DNA of 64,000 nt from Tritrichomonas musculus (GCA_039105265.1 JAPFFF010000028.1:62001-126000); one strand, 5' to 3'; shown: positions 49,610-60,584, counted from the stretch's first letter. The notes: generated by a model not told the origin, from the sequence alone. Numbers and translations are program-made.

Positions 49610-50905
49610 CTAATGATTATTCTTTTTTAAATCACTTCATTTATTTTTTTCTTGAAGCTAATTCAATGTTGATCTTTTTAAAATAATTCATCAATAAAAA
49701 CTATCATTCATTAAATATTTTTCTGTTAATATACTTCTTTAACTTCAATATTTTTCGGATTATCAATGTATTTCATATTTTTGAATTGATTTATCATCAA
49801 ACACTCTCTTGATGATTATTCTCTTATTTTTCCTTCATTTTTTACATGATATATTAAATATGGAAAGATATTATGGTATATTTTTGAATTATTTCTTCCA
49901 AAAAGCTTTTACAAATTGCTATATATCAAAAGTTAACGATCTTAAGAAAATTGAAAAAAAAGGACGTTTTATCTAAAAAAATATATATACAAATATCTTA
50001 ATCAAAAATAAAGAAATCAAGTAAACATCAAATAATATACATAACGCAATGTTATTATACAATTAAAAATAAATAACATTTGTTTATGAATTATCGTTGA
50101 ACCAAAATATTATTAATAAATGCAATTAAAAACAAAGAGAACCATTTATAATAATATTTATTAAATACAGCTAGACCTTGACGATGTTTATTTAAATTGA
50201 AAGTAGAAATATTTGGGTAATAAAAATAATATAAAAAAAATACTTTAATTGCTCGCAATATTCGAGAGAAACTGAAATTCAAAAAACAAAAACAATACTT
50301 TTATTATGAATAAAACTCAATATAGATATAATAACGATAATGATATTACCTCATTTTAGATTATTTTGTCATGTTCTAGAAAATAGCTAATGACAATTAT
50401 TATTTATCAATCAATGATGAAAAGTAATGCTAAATAAACTTGGGTAAACGGAAATTTTATAGAGATGAGTGAAAAGGACTTTTACATACTCATATCGATA
50501 GTCATATAACCAATTTAATGATCCATCTTTTTTTAAAAATTTGAAAAGGATTTCCCAACAAAAATAATATAATTCATTAATTTTAAATATTTAAATATTA
50601 AATTAATTATTTATATCATTTTTTATTTTTTATATGTCGAAATAAAAACATATTAAAAAATAATTATTAATGGTTAGTAGATGGTGAAATGACTATTTAT
50701 TTTGAAAAAAAAAGTTACATGAAAAAGTTATAACTTAAAATTTTGAAAAAGTTATAACTGTGTTTAAATTCACCTTGGATTAATCTTTTTGAATGGATAA
50801 TTATCGATTGGCCAACTATAATAGAAAATATAAGTGAATTTGATCGTTGATATAAAATAATAGTATTGAAAAATTGAAAGTATAAACTTTGCTGGAATCG
50901 TCAAT
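49610..50905. other. AT-rich intergenic region upstream of GAPDH
   Basis: No gene recognised. Mixed A/T tracts. The only motif I can assign is the GAPDH Inr at its end. Confidence 0.5.
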
Positions 50906-50911
50906 TCACTT
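50906..50911 (+). promoter_or_regulatory. trichomonad Inr of GAPDH
   Basis: TCACTT, an exact match to TCA-Y-T-W; A at 50908 would be +1, giving a 14-nt leader before ATG 50922. The leader length is typical for trichomonads and decides between the two in-frame ATGs (50889 and 50922). Confidence 0.85.
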
Positions 50912-50921
50912 TATCTTAAAC

Positions 50922-51995
50922 ATGGTTGTTAGGATTGCTATCAATGGTTTTGGCCGTATCGGACGTCTCGTTTTCCGTGCCATCCGCCAACTTTATCCAA
51001 AGGAATGCCAAGTTGTCGCTATCCACGATCTTTGCGACATCAAGACAAACGTTCACCTTTTGAACTATGATACCGCCCACCGTACATTCTCTGAACGTGT
51101 TACAGTTTCTGGCCCAGACACATTCGAACTCGGATCTGGCGACAACAAATGGGTTGTTAAGAACATCGGTGGCAGACTCGGCCCAAGCGAACTTCCATGG
51201 AAAGAAATGAATGTTGATGTCGTTCTCGAATCAACAGGTCTCTTCCGTAAACACGCCGTCAAAGAAGGTGACAAGGTTACAGTCGATGGTTATGATGGAC
51301 ATCTTTTCGCTGGTGCCAAGAAAGTCGTTCTTTCCGTTCCATCAGCCGATGAAATCGAATGCACACTCGTTCTTGGTGTTAACGATGAAGATCTTAAACC
51401 AGAAACCAAATTAATCTCCAACGCTTCCTGCACAACAAACTGCCTTGCTCCAGTTGTCAAGACCCTCAACGACAAATTCGGAGTTCTTACTGGCTTCATG
51501 ACCACAGTTCACTCATACACAAACGACCAAAAGGTTGCTGATGTTATGCACAAGGATCTCCGCCGTGCACGTGCTGCCGCCATGAACATCATCCCAACGT
51601 CCACTGGTGCAGCTATCGCTCTCCCACGTGTCGTTCACGGACTTACAAAGGGATGCATGGATGGACTTTCACTCCGTGTCCCAACAGTCACAGGCTCACT
51701 TGTCGATGTTTCCATCAACCTTAGAGAAAAGGTTACAAAGGAACAAATCAACGATGCTCTCAAGGCAGCTTGCGAATCAGGACCACTCAAGGGAATCATG
51801 AGATTCACACTTGACCCAATCGTTTCATCCGATATCATCGATGACCCACACAGCTCAATCGTTGATGGCCTTTCCACAATGGTCATTGACAACGAAAAGG
51901 GAAGCCTTGTCAAGGTTCTCTCATGGTACGATAACGAATGGATGTACTCATGCCGCTGCGCTGATATCTTCCACAGACTCGGCAAACACCTCTAA
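50922..51995 (+). CDS. GAPDH: glyceraldehyde-3-phosphate dehydrogenase
   Basis: 357 residues; glycolytic enzyme that oxidises glyceraldehyde-3-phosphate with NAD+ and phosphate, in the cytosol. Rossmann motif VRIAINGFGRIGRLVFRAI at the N-terminus, active-site SNASCTTNCLAPVV with the nucleophilic cysteine, catalytic histidine in TTVHSYTNDQKV, RARAAAMNIIPTSTGAA, and WYDNEWMYSCR near the end. The start at 50922 is chosen because of the Inr; an upstream in-frame ATG at 50889 precedes the Inr and would not be transcribed. Codon choice is strongly biased to C-ending codons, unlike neighbours, as expected of a highly expressed gene. The stop is in the context TAAA, a trichomonad-type polyadenylation motif. 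Overlapping frames within it are shadows. Confidence 0.98.
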   Translation: MVVRIAINGFGRIGRLVFRAIRQLYPKECQVVAIHDLCDIKTNVHLLNYDTAHRTFSERVTVSGPDTFELGSGDNKWVVKNIGGRLGPSELPWKEMNVDVVLESTGLFRKHAVKEGDKVTVDGYDGHLFAGAKKVVLSVPSADEIECTLVLGVNDEDLKPETKLISNASCTTNCLAPVVKTLNDKFGVLTGFMTTVHSYTNDQKVADVMHKDLRRARAAAMNIIPTSTGAAIALPRVVHGLTKGCMDGLSLRVPTVTGSLVDVSINLREKVTKEQINDALKAACESGPLKGIMRFTLDPIVSSDIIDDPHSSIVDGLSTMVIDNEKGSLVKVLSWYDNEWMYSCRCADIFHRLGKHL

Positions 51996-52153
51996 ATTAA
52001 TTAGATTTTTTCGATAAACGAGCATTTTTGCACAATTTATATATTTATTACAAGTTTTTATTACAATAGATCAGCAATATCATTAAAATTTTTCATTTGT
52101 TGTTCATAGCTTTCATTCATTACTATTATTTTATACTTAAGGCCGTGTTTGGA

Positions 52154-54035
52154 GAGGTATTCACTTTGAGGGTTTTGACTGTATTTTTTTAAAAAAATAT
52201 AAAAATTAAAAATTACAAAATGATTCATGCGCTAGTTTTTGAGAAAATTCGATTTTATTAAAAAAATTATTTTTTTCAATGTTCATGAGCCATTTAAAAC
52301 CGTAAAATATCATATAAAAAAATTGAAAGAAAAATTTTCCAAAATGCCACTATAATTTAATTCAAAATTTTGAATATTTTTAATTATATGTACGTTAAAA
52401 AACGTTTATTTTTTATTTTGAGTACAATAAATGAATCATATTTTCCAAAAAATTGGCCGCATAAAATCATTAATGCTTCTAGGATTAAATTCTCATGGCC
52501 AATATAATCATTATATTAAAGTTGTAGAATCATATAAAGACAATTTTTGAAGTTATCATCTATTTTTAATGAAAAATGCTTTTTAGGTTTGAAAGTATGA
52601 AGAATGCAGATTTTGCAGTTTCTGAATTAGGAAATAATTAGAAATTTTCATTTATTGTGACAATACTTTGGAATAATGAAGATATCCAAAATATATTCGA
52701 TGTTATAAATAAAAAGATATGATAGAGGGTTTTCCAAAAAAAAAAAAAGCTTGTTCAAAACTAATCTTTTTTCCGAAAACTCGATGATAATAGGAAATTC
52801 TTTTTTTTCCAAAAATTGGTCTGTTTTCCGAAATTTTTATTTTTTGCCTATCTCGAACTTTTTCGCTAAAAAAATGGGATTTTAACGAAAAATGAGATTT
52901 TTTATGCAAAAAAAATTATTTTATTAGTAAAAAAAAGTATAAGTGGTAAATAAATTTATGATATTACAATAAAACAAAAACTAGCTATAATTGAGATACC
53001 AAAAATACAATCTACAATTATGATAATGTTATATCAACTATATTCTGCAATTTATGCTTATAAATATTTATATCGTATAGAAAGGCAGAAACGAATCTAC
53101 ATGTTTAGCTGATTCCCATCTTTTATAATTTAATTTAATTTTTGATGAGGGTTGAATTTGTTAACTTTATAAAAAATTTTGTAGAGATTCGTGGGTATAC
53201 ATTATTTTTTGATTATTATTCAATATATATTGAATAATTATATAACAACACAATCATATATAAACAGTAGAAACAAATACATAGTAGACAAATAAAATAA
53301 CATTTTTTTTTAAAAAAAGCATGAGTAGCTACTCATGCTTAAATGAAAAAAAAAAATTCTCAAAAAAAAAATGGATTTTCCGAAAAAAAACATTTTCCGA
53401 AAACCAGCCTGTTTTTGAAAAAAAAAAAGATTTTCTTATTATTGTTGAGTTTTCGGAAAAAAGGTAATTTTTGAGCAAGCTTTTTTTTTTTGGAAAACCC
53501 TCTATATTTAATAGGCCTTATTTTTTTTACATCACAAATACTATAAACGTATTTTTAACGTATTTTTTCAAAAAATAACGATTTTTTGATTTGTAGTATC
53601 AATGAAACTTTTTGAATACGAATAAATTTTTTTAAATTTTATGAAGAATCAAAAATAATATTTTTTAATTTGAAAAACATTTTACTATTTTATCTTTTTA
53701 TTTTTAAATTATTTAAAACATTTTTAATATAAAAAAATAATAGTAGATCAAGATAAAAATAAAAAACTAATATCGAGAAAATAACGTATTTACAATTGTA
53801 ATTACAATTGTAATTTTTAAACGGACAAGTTGTATACAATTGTAAATACAAAAACCAAGGCTTAATATTTAATATGATTTTTTCCTCAATTTAATATTCA
53901 AATCATCATTTAAACATTTTATAGATTATTTTGATGATAAAAAGAAATAAAAATAATCTGTATTTAGCTCAAAAAATTAAAAAATTCATTTTAAAGAAGA
54001 AAAATGACCGTTAAGTCACTTAAGGTGAATACCTC
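52154..54035. repeat. inverted 11-bp pair, possible transposon ends
   Basis: GAGGTATTCAC at 52154-52164 and GTGAATACCTC at 54025-54035, each within a somewhat GC-richer, TTAA-containing context (CTTAAGGCCGTGTTTGG; CACTTAAGGTG). The outer sequences do not align further, so an element spanning 1.9 kb is only possible. It would enclose the MITE at 52725-53502. Confidence 0.3.
52725..53502. mobile_element. 778-bp MITE with long inverted ends, TA-flanked
   Basis: Imperfect inverted ends of about 105 bp starting GAGGGTTTTCCAAAAAAA, followed by matching blocks AGCTTG, TTTTTTCCGAAAACTC, TAATA and TTTTCCG. TA flanks both ends (52723-52724 and 53503-53504), as for Tc1/mariner. A perfect 24-bp palindrome sits at 53317-53340 (AAGCATGAGTAG and its complement). 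No transposase inside. Confidence 0.85.
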
Positions 54036-54919
54036 AGTGTAGGGTTTTTAATAACCGATTTTTAATTGAAAATATAATTTGTAAAATATACAAAATCAAT
54101 TTTATATATTATTGAATATTTTAATTTGTACTAGCTTATTACATTTAAAAATAAATTATTAATATTACTAATATAATATTAGAAATAATTTGAAAATATT
54201 ATGGAAAATTATATCAATTGAACAAATTATGCAAAACTTAATTCTTATCTGAATTAAATATTAATATTTATTTTATAGTTATTATATTTCAACAATACAT
54301 ATGAGTTGATAAATCTGTGCTAAAATTTAAAAATCTCTTTTTTAATAGAAGTAATCGACAAAATAAGAACCATTTCTTAATTTTACTATAATTTAATGTA
54401 TAATAAGATTTTTAACTCATCTATATCATACATGTGTACTCATTATATAGTAATAAAACTGTTTTTTACATGAAATATCAAACTTGGAATAAATTAAAGA
54501 ATTAAATAATTATAATAAAAGCTAAAAATCTGAAGTAAATATGTAAAATGAATAAAAATGGTCTTAATATATCATTATTTTGAGGTTGATTAGAAAACTA
54601 TAGGTTAGTGAAAATTAATATAATAATCTTAATAATAGCCATATTTCTTTTTTTTTCACTCAAAAAGATATCATATATCATTTCCACTTTGGAGTAAATA
54701 ATATAATGGTAATAATGATATTATCTTAATTATTTACTGGAACGTTTTAGAAGGAATTTACATTCCCCTCTCAAATAATTGAGTTTAATTTGAAAGGGGG
54801 ATTCAAATTTCAGAATTTTTGAGCGGTTTCTCAAAACCTTACCTCAGTGTTTGGCCTCTCAAAAAGTGGAGATTTAAAACATCTATAATTTCCATAATAA
54901 TGTATTTTTACATCAATAG
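53503..54919. other. AT-rich region left of Maverick 2
   Basis: No gene recognised. It ends with the second copy of the dispersed 58-bp repeat (54851-54908). Base composition shifts abruptly to less AT-rich at about 54,920. Confidence 0.5.
54851..54908. repeat. dispersed 58-bp repeat, copy 2
   Basis: Matches 22361-22418 with about five differences (core CCTCTCAAAAAGTGGAGATT then TCCATAATAATG). The sequence before it (ACCTCAGTGT) differs from the GGGCGGCGT end of copy 1. It lies just outside Maverick 2. The core TCAAAAAGTGG is also shared with the inverted end of the MITE at 48643-49051. Confidence 0.75.
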
Positions 54920-55204
54920 TATTTGGAGTGATGTCTGGCTTACAGCCAAACATCCCTCCAAACCCCGTAGCCCATTCATTTTTTCGTCACAGTTGTAAAA
55001 TTCGCGTTTTTGGATAACTTCCCAGATACTCTACTGCCCGCACTATGCTTTCGTTAAAAACACCTGTTTTTTATTAACAACGAACTTTTCACTCAGGACA
55101 TTTACGTTTCATTCAATTTCACGACAACATCATTTTTTGTCACTTCAATGTCGCCGTCTATTTCTGACGGGACCATTTCGGGAAAAATGAAAGGCCAAAA
55201 ATAA

Positions 55205-55471
55205 TTACTCATACAAGTGGCTTACAGCTTTTTTCAGTAAGCTTCTTACTCTCATGTCTCTGTCATACTTCTTTTGTATCTTCTCTATGTATCGTTCATC
55301 CTTTCGGTTATCAGCATTATTGAGAACTCTACGATAATACTTTAATCTCCAGTTAATTCTCGCTAATGTATCTGTAGCAAAAGTTTTTTTCTGGTATGGC
55401 TTTCTTGTTGCTAAATGGTTTTCGGTCATGCTCCTTGCAGTCGCAAATCCTTCGGTCATGCTCTTTTCCAT
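55205..55471 (-). CDS. small basic protein of Maverick 2, doubtful
   Basis: 88 residues, lysine/arginine-rich (RINWRLKYYRRVLNNADNRK and KIQKKYDRDMRVRSLLKKAV), with two copies of the SMTE motif at the N-terminus that come from a DNA repeat (see 55435-55465). The 5' part overlaps the 5' end of the integrase frame on the other strand. The basic, helical C-terminus could bind nucleic acid. No family is recognised, and it may be spurious, but the frame ends naturally and the charge pattern is protein-like. Confidence 0.4.
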   Translation of the reverse strand: MEKSMTEGFATARSMTENHLATRKPYQKKTFATDTLARINWRLKYYRRVLNNADNRKDERYIEKIQKKYDRDMRVRSLLKKAVSHLYE

Positions 55472-56965
55472 GCGGAAAAAAGTTTCTTTTACGATGCTGA
55501 AATGTTCTATAAAGAAACAGCTGAGTCTGAAAGGGAATCACTAGAGGAGCAAGATGAAGACATGATAGGGACAGCTAAGGGATTGAAGATATCTAAGGCG
55601 TATCAAATGTATAACTATATTGATAATACAGAATTGGATGACGAGAACGAGCTCATAATGGAACTTACAGATAGATTGTTCGAGCTCATAAAAGCCATTG
55701 CTCCCGCATTAACTATAATCGAATATAATCGTCTAATGATTCTGTTAAGAAGCCGTTTAAGTAAAATAGTACAGCCTACTACCAGGCAAGCACTTATAGC
55801 AGATATAAATACTGCAACGAACAATAAGATACCACCAGATGCAATAATGGAAATAATAAAGGTCATGACGGCCATACGATTGGAATCTGTTGGAGAAGAT
55901 TATGTATCTGGTATATTTAACTTTGCAGCAAGACAATATAGAGATTTACCGCAACAGTATAGATTCACTCCAGGCACAGTAATAGGGTTTAAGAGTAAAC
56001 AAAAAGCAGAATCACTAAAGCAACAGTTTGGTACATTAAACATAAACAAAACAGCTTTCACTACATCTTTTCCATTGAAGCGAAATCGAAAATGTTACCA
56101 ACTACATAAAACAGGAGCGCGTCATTCCTATATCATCGATATAATGTTCGAGGATAGAGGAATTATTCCCTCCAGCAACGAAAAGGCTACATTTTGTTAT
56201 TTGTTAGCGATAAACATTAATACTCGTTTCCTGTACGCACAACTTATGAATAAGGTTATAAATGCCGCTACGAACTCGTATGGGAAAGTAAATGTGAAAT
56301 CGTCACGTTCTTTCATATTAGCAATGGAAAGGTTCTATCAGCAGGGTATTATTATCAGGCACTTATACGGCGATTCAGAGAAAAGTTTCTGGTCTCCCGC
56401 AGCGACTGGCTTTTATGATAAACATAATATTGTCGATTACTGGCCGGTTCCTAGGCAGAAAAAGGTTCAGTATCCGCCATTCATGAAGACAAAAAGGAAG
56501 CTTAATGATAAAACCGAACCGCTTCACGGTGCACTTGCCATTATGGATAGAGTGATAAGAACATTAAGGGATATGGCATACAACATGGAAGTTGATGTAA
56601 TAACACCAGAGATAATGGAAATGCTTGTATCACAGTACAATAACGCTCCTCATAGCACATTAAGTAAATATGCAGGATTCCCTGTAAGCCCTGCTCAAGC
56701 TCATTCAGATATCGAACTGGAAGACTTAATTGTAAGACGTATAGCACAAGAGAATTACATGATTCGTGCAAGACCAAACTTTTATATCCCTAATGGAACA
56801 AAAGTAAAGGTCTACAACGAAAAAGATACAATGAATAAAAGGCGCAGTATTGTACAGCCGGGTGACAATGAAGTGATTGCATTCACTGAAGGCTTATACG
56901 TGGTCAAAAATAATTACAACGATGAACTACAGAGTGTGCCTAGGTGGAAGCTGCAGCCTATATAG
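55415..56965 (+). CDS. Maverick integrase, rve (retroviral-type) core
   Basis: Up to 516 residues; the true start is likely ATG 55502 (MFYKETAESERES), since upstream codons are repeat-derived. An N-terminal helical region (KAYQMYNYIDNTELDDENEL) is followed by the rve core with the expected acidic positions: HSYIIDIMFED, IIRHLYGDSEKSFWSPAATG, and the helix DRVIRTLRDM. After it, YNNAPHSTLSKYAGFPVSPA is the typical rve C-terminal segment, and a small SH3-like end (GTKVKVYN, RWKLQPI) follows. It inserts the element into target DNA. The gene is convergent with PolB, overlapping it by 8 bp. Typical integrase of the Maverick class. Confidence 0.92.
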   Translation: MVFGHAPCSRKSFGHALFHAEKSFFYDAEMFYKETAESERESLEEQDEDMIGTAKGLKISKAYQMYNYIDNTELDDENELIMELTDRLFELIKAIAPALTIIEYNRLMILLRSRLSKIVQPTTRQALIADINTATNNKIPPDAIMEIIKVMTAIRLESVGEDYVSGIFNFAARQYRDLPQQYRFTPGTVIGFKSKQKAESLKQQFGTLNINKTAFTTSFPLKRNRKCYQLHKTGARHSYIIDIMFEDRGIIPSSNEKATFCYLLAININTRFLYAQLMNKVINAATNSYGKVNVKSSRSFILAMERFYQQGIIIRHLYGDSEKSFWSPAATGFYDKHNIVDYWPVPRQKKVQYPPFMKTKRKLNDKTEPLHGALAIMDRVIRTLRDMAYNMEVDVITPEIMEMLVSQYNNAPHSTLSKYAGFPVSPAQAHSDIELEDLIVRRIAQENYMIRARPNFYIPNGTKVKVYNEKDTMNKRRSIVQPGDNEVIAFTEGLYVVKNNYNDELQSVPRWKLQPI

Positions 56966-59900
56966 CAGCGTAGTGAAAGTATTCATCTCTGTTACCTTCC
57001 TGGTAAATTGTTTTTGTCTTTCTTAGGAATGCTTTCACTGTGCTTACTGTAAAGTCTGCATTCATCTTGAAGCATGGCTGGCCTTTGGTTAAATCAAAGG
57101 TTTGTTCATTGCCTTCATACATGTGCTTATATAGAGCCATATAGTCACCACCAAACTTAGTCTCACAGGCATGCTTAATAGAATTCCATGTTAGCCCTTT
57201 ACCGCGTATCATATAGTCTACCTGTCCTGTAGAATCTGTAAGCTTATCGATGTAGAGTTTCTTCATGAGGAACATTGATTCTACGGCCTTAGGTATTTCA
57301 TCATGACCGTTTATTGTCGGAAAATCTGAGTGGAATTGCCCCAGCTGGGAACCGATAAGCTCTCGGCCATATTTCTCTTTGAATGCAGCAGTAAGCCTGC
57401 TTAAGTCTTCTACTTCAATGTGCATTGAATCTGTATCTTGGTAGTAGATATGACAGCCAATATCGTATGCAAGGCACATTACACGATTCATTATTCTCTT
57501 GGACATGCTCAATATCTGGATTCCTAACAGGCTGAAGTTGAAGTCTTTATCGATTGGTTTACGTACCTTTATGTCGTATATGTCACTATTGTTTAGCTTC
57601 GTTGCTTCAATTATGCTCGTATAATGCCTCATCCAGAATTTATCGAAATCATCTCCTTCACGGACGTATCTATGCTCGAACTCTATTGGTTTCTGTATTG
57701 TCTTTCCATAGCAAGAATTCATGATTAACTTATAGATGTTCTGTAATGGATTACCTTGTTGTTTGTATTCAAGCCTCTTATTGAATATCTCTTTGATTAC
57801 TTTCTGGATGCTGTAATCTCTCTTTCCTGCCCAGTAGTAACCGCGAACGAACTCGAATTCTATCTTCTGGAACTCTATAAGGTCCTCTAACATGATATTA
57901 TCTACAACCATAGTAAGGTTTTCATCAGGCTCTAACTTGTCTTCATTCAGGTTTAGTCCATCAGGTGTCTTTCTGACTATTAATGGGAATGCATAATGTT
58001 TATTCACTTTAGTTATTCTGATTTCTACTATGTACGCTCCCTGCCTCGATAAGAATTCCATATTAAGCTTATCCTCTGGTATTACTTCTGGTAGACCTTC
58101 AACGGTATAACATTCAGCCATTGCACTAGGGTATAAACTGACAGCATCGAAGTCACTTAATGGTTTCGTTGTGTGCCATTTCTTATTGTATGCAGTCATA
58201 CATCTTCCACCATAGACAGCTTGAGAGCAAAACTTTCTGACTATTCCACCGACTTTGTACAGGTTCTTATTGGGATAGTATACACGCCTGTTGAAGACTT
58301 CATTGGCCAGTGATGAGATACTAACGAACTCGAACGGGTCGATATTGAATTCTTTCTTGAAGTCGTTACGGAACTTGTTGAAGCCTTGACGTAAGATGTT
58401 GACATCTTGCTTGCAGTAGAATGAACAATAAAGCCACATATCGAATTCATTCTCGCCTTTCCTGCATCCTTCTATGCTATCTATGTTCTCGTTAAATATC
58501 TTGTAGTCATCTTCCTTCCAGACCCTATCTTCATTCATTCCTGCTTCAGATATGATTCCTATTGCACCTGATTCGAGTCGTTCAAGTGTGTAGTATTTAT
58601 ACGGAAACAGTTCTTTCTTTACGCCTTTAATACCGAACATCTTAGGGAAATCACTGAGCTTGCTGGGAATAACTGGATAGGAATCCTTAAATGTTATCTT
58701 TTTTCCTTTGTATATGATTTTTGCTTTCATGGTCTTTGTGCCCTTAATGATAGAAGATGTAATGCCGAAACCGGCAAACATTCTGATATCGTATGCGAGG
58801 TTATGGAAGTACACAACAGCACCATCTGGGAGATAGTTTAACATCTGTACATTACAGTCTCTGCCTTTGAATACCCTAGAGTACTTTTCTGTTCCTTTCA
58901 TGTCCTGTACGACACACATAAACGGCACGTGAATATCACCACTTACGTCTGCTTCGAAGTCTGCATACCAGTATGACGGTGGCGCTTTATCTTTCTGTTT
59001 CTTATATACTTTCGGTTCTATGAGTTGCGTACAGAACTCTGGATTGTACTCTAACGATATCTCATTCATGTCCTTTTCTATTTCTTTATAGTATATCGTA
59101 TTGAGTATCATATACTGGCCCCAGTTGATGTGTTGGAAGAAGCCTTGTTTCATGAGCTCTCTGACCAGATTTGATGCCTTAATGAATGTTCTACCAGGTA
59201 TTACTTTCTTATCCTTTATTTCTTTGTTATACATATTCTCTTTAGCTTCTTCATTGTCACTATTGGCGATTTCTCTCAGATGTTTTATATAGTAGTTGCT
59301 GAAAGGAGTTACTTCCTCGATGAAGAAGTGCTGACCGTTAATGCACATATTATGTGTTCTGTTAGGTGCTGCATTCTCTACTCCAATATAGCTCTTATAT
59401 TTACCATCTGTCATTACCTTAACAGTTTGTTTCTTGTTTCTTCCTACATATTCATCATCGATATATGTTATATGCAAATGCATCTTGAATTCGTTTGCGA
59501 TTGCCTCTAAATGCTTCTGTGATAAGTATCTGCTCTTGATTCTCATTCTGATTTTGTCTAGTTCTGCTTCGGTGTAGCATCCAGTTTGTTTTAATGCGTA
59601 TACGAAGCAGCAGTCATCTAATTCTTTACGCTGTACTTGTTTGTTACCTTTTGTTGCAACCACTACTGAATCGAATATCTGTAATCTCTTTAGGTACTCT
59701 ACGATTATCTTTGGTGTATCCGGTGTGGTTAGATAATGGAAGAATCCAGGTTCTTTATTCTTTTTCATTTCTCCTTGGTATCTGATTGGTACTATACCGA
59801 CTCTAGTGAATATCGACCAAGAAGCAATAAGGTCATCAGGTCCTGGGTCTGAAACGATATCGGGAGAGATTTCATCATCGATTTGATATACGAAGCTTTC

Positions 59901-60584
59901 TTCGGTTAATTTACGGACCAGTTCTTGTAAGTGTTCAGGTGTAAGTGGTATAGCCTTAGGTTGCATAGTGTTATTGACCTGAAAGAGCAAAACGAAACGG
60001 TTCATATCTTCTTGCAGTGGTCTTATTGCTTCATCGAAGAACTGTCTGAGTCGTGGGAAGAGTAATTTACGGCCGCGTAATGTGAATTGTTCGAAGTCAA
60101 CAAACCAGTCGGTTGGGTTATCATATAGTCTCTGCATTGTAGCTTCAACGAGTTCTGCTTGGCCATCGTTAAGTTCATTTTGTTGTTGCCTCCATTCAGC
60201 ATAGTTTCTAGGTCGTTGATGGAACTGTGATAACTTCTTATCGATAGCATCAAATGGGTCTTCAGGTATTAGATATGGTAAACGGTATTCCAACAATACT
60301 GTATCGCTCCATCTTCTTTCGAGTCTTTTCTGTTCTTCTCTGATTGGTCTGTAGTATGCTCTGGCGAAATTAATGATTTGATTGAAGTTGTTACGGTCTC
60401 CGGTATAGTTGGTCTGGTTCAACATTGGTACGATTTCATCTTGCCATAAGTATCTTGCTAGTCTTGCGTCACGGTGGTCATAAAGGTCAAATGCGTCTTG
60501 CCATTGTGCTACTGTTGTTCTGTCACCATTGAAAGCGTTATAGATTTTTACGAGTTGCTTGAGAGTGAAGTTTGGCTGAGTCAT
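56958..60584 (-). CDS. Maverick-type DNA polymerase B, element 2
   Basis: 1208 residues. Protein-primed family B polymerase. Exonuclease I YWYADFEADV, exonuclease II YFHNLAYDIRMF, polymerase A DFDAVSLYPSAMAE, polymerase B KLIMNSCYGKT, polymerase C YQDTDSMHIE. As in Maverick 1, the N-terminal half carries an OTU/cysteine-type stretch (DDCCFVYALKQTGCYTEAEL) and a later histidine in NRTHNMCINGQHFFIEE, suggesting a fused domain of unknown role. The N-terminal 150 residues are helical and unlike the Maverick 1 protein. Identity between the two PolBs appears restricted to motifs and a few blocks, so they are distant. The start is the first ATG after a 775-bp gene-free stretch. Confidence 0.95.
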   Translation of the reverse strand: MTQPNFTLKQLVKIYNAFNGDRTTVAQWQDAFDLYDHRDARLARYLWQDEIVPMLNQTNYTGDRNNFNQIINFARAYYRPIREEQKRLERRWSDTVLLEYRLPYLIPEDPFDAIDKKLSQFHQRPRNYAEWRQQQNELNDGQAELVEATMQRLYDNPTDWFVDFEQFTLRGRKLLFPRLRQFFDEAIRPLQEDMNRFVLLFQVNNTMQPKAIPLTPEHLQELVRKLTEESFVYQIDDEISPDIVSDPGPDDLIASWSIFTRVGIVPIRYQGEMKKNKEPGFFHYLTTPDTPKIIVEYLKRLQIFDSVVVATKGNKQVQRKELDDCCFVYALKQTGCYTEAELDKIRMRIKSRYLSQKHLEAIANEFKMHLHITYIDDEYVGRNKKQTVKVMTDGKYKSYIGVENAAPNRTHNMCINGQHFFIEEVTPFSNYYIKHLREIANSDNEEAKENMYNKEIKDKKVIPGRTFIKASNLVRELMKQGFFQHINWGQYMILNTIYYKEIEKDMNEISLEYNPEFCTQLIEPKVYKKQKDKAPPSYWYADFEADVSGDIHVPFMCVVQDMKGTEKYSRVFKGRDCNVQMLNYLPDGAVVYFHNLAYDIRMFAGFGITSSIIKGTKTMKAKIIYKGKKITFKDSYPVIPSKLSDFPKMFGIKGVKKELFPYKYYTLERLESGAIGIISEAGMNEDRVWKEDDYKIFNENIDSIEGCRKGENEFDMWLYCSFYCKQDVNILRQGFNKFRNDFKKEFNIDPFEFVSISSLANEVFNRRVYYPNKNLYKVGGIVRKFCSQAVYGGRCMTAYNKKWHTTKPLSDFDAVSLYPSAMAECYTVEGLPEVIPEDKLNMEFLSRQGAYIVEIRITKVNKHYAFPLIVRKTPDGLNLNEDKLEPDENLTMVVDNIMLEDLIEFQKIEFEFVRGYYWAGKRDYSIQKVIKEIFNKRLEYKQQGNPLQNIYKLIMNSCYGKTIQKPIEFEHRYVREGDDFDKFWMRHYTSIIEATKLNNSDIYDIKVRKPIDKDFNFSLLGIQILSMSKRIMNRVMCLAYDIGCHIYYQDTDSMHIEVEDLSRLTAAFKEKYGRELIGSQLGQFHSDFPTINGHDEIPKAVESMFLMKKLYIDKLTDSTGQVDYMIRGKGLTWNSIKHACETKFGGDYMALYKHMYEGNEQTFDLTKGQPCFKMNADFTVSTVKAFLRKTKTIYQEGNRDEYFHYAAI

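Noticed and set aside
51065-51985. Several open frames antisense or out of frame within GAPDH
   Set aside because: They are shadows created by the strongly biased codon use of the GAPDH gene; no independent motif or initiator supports them.
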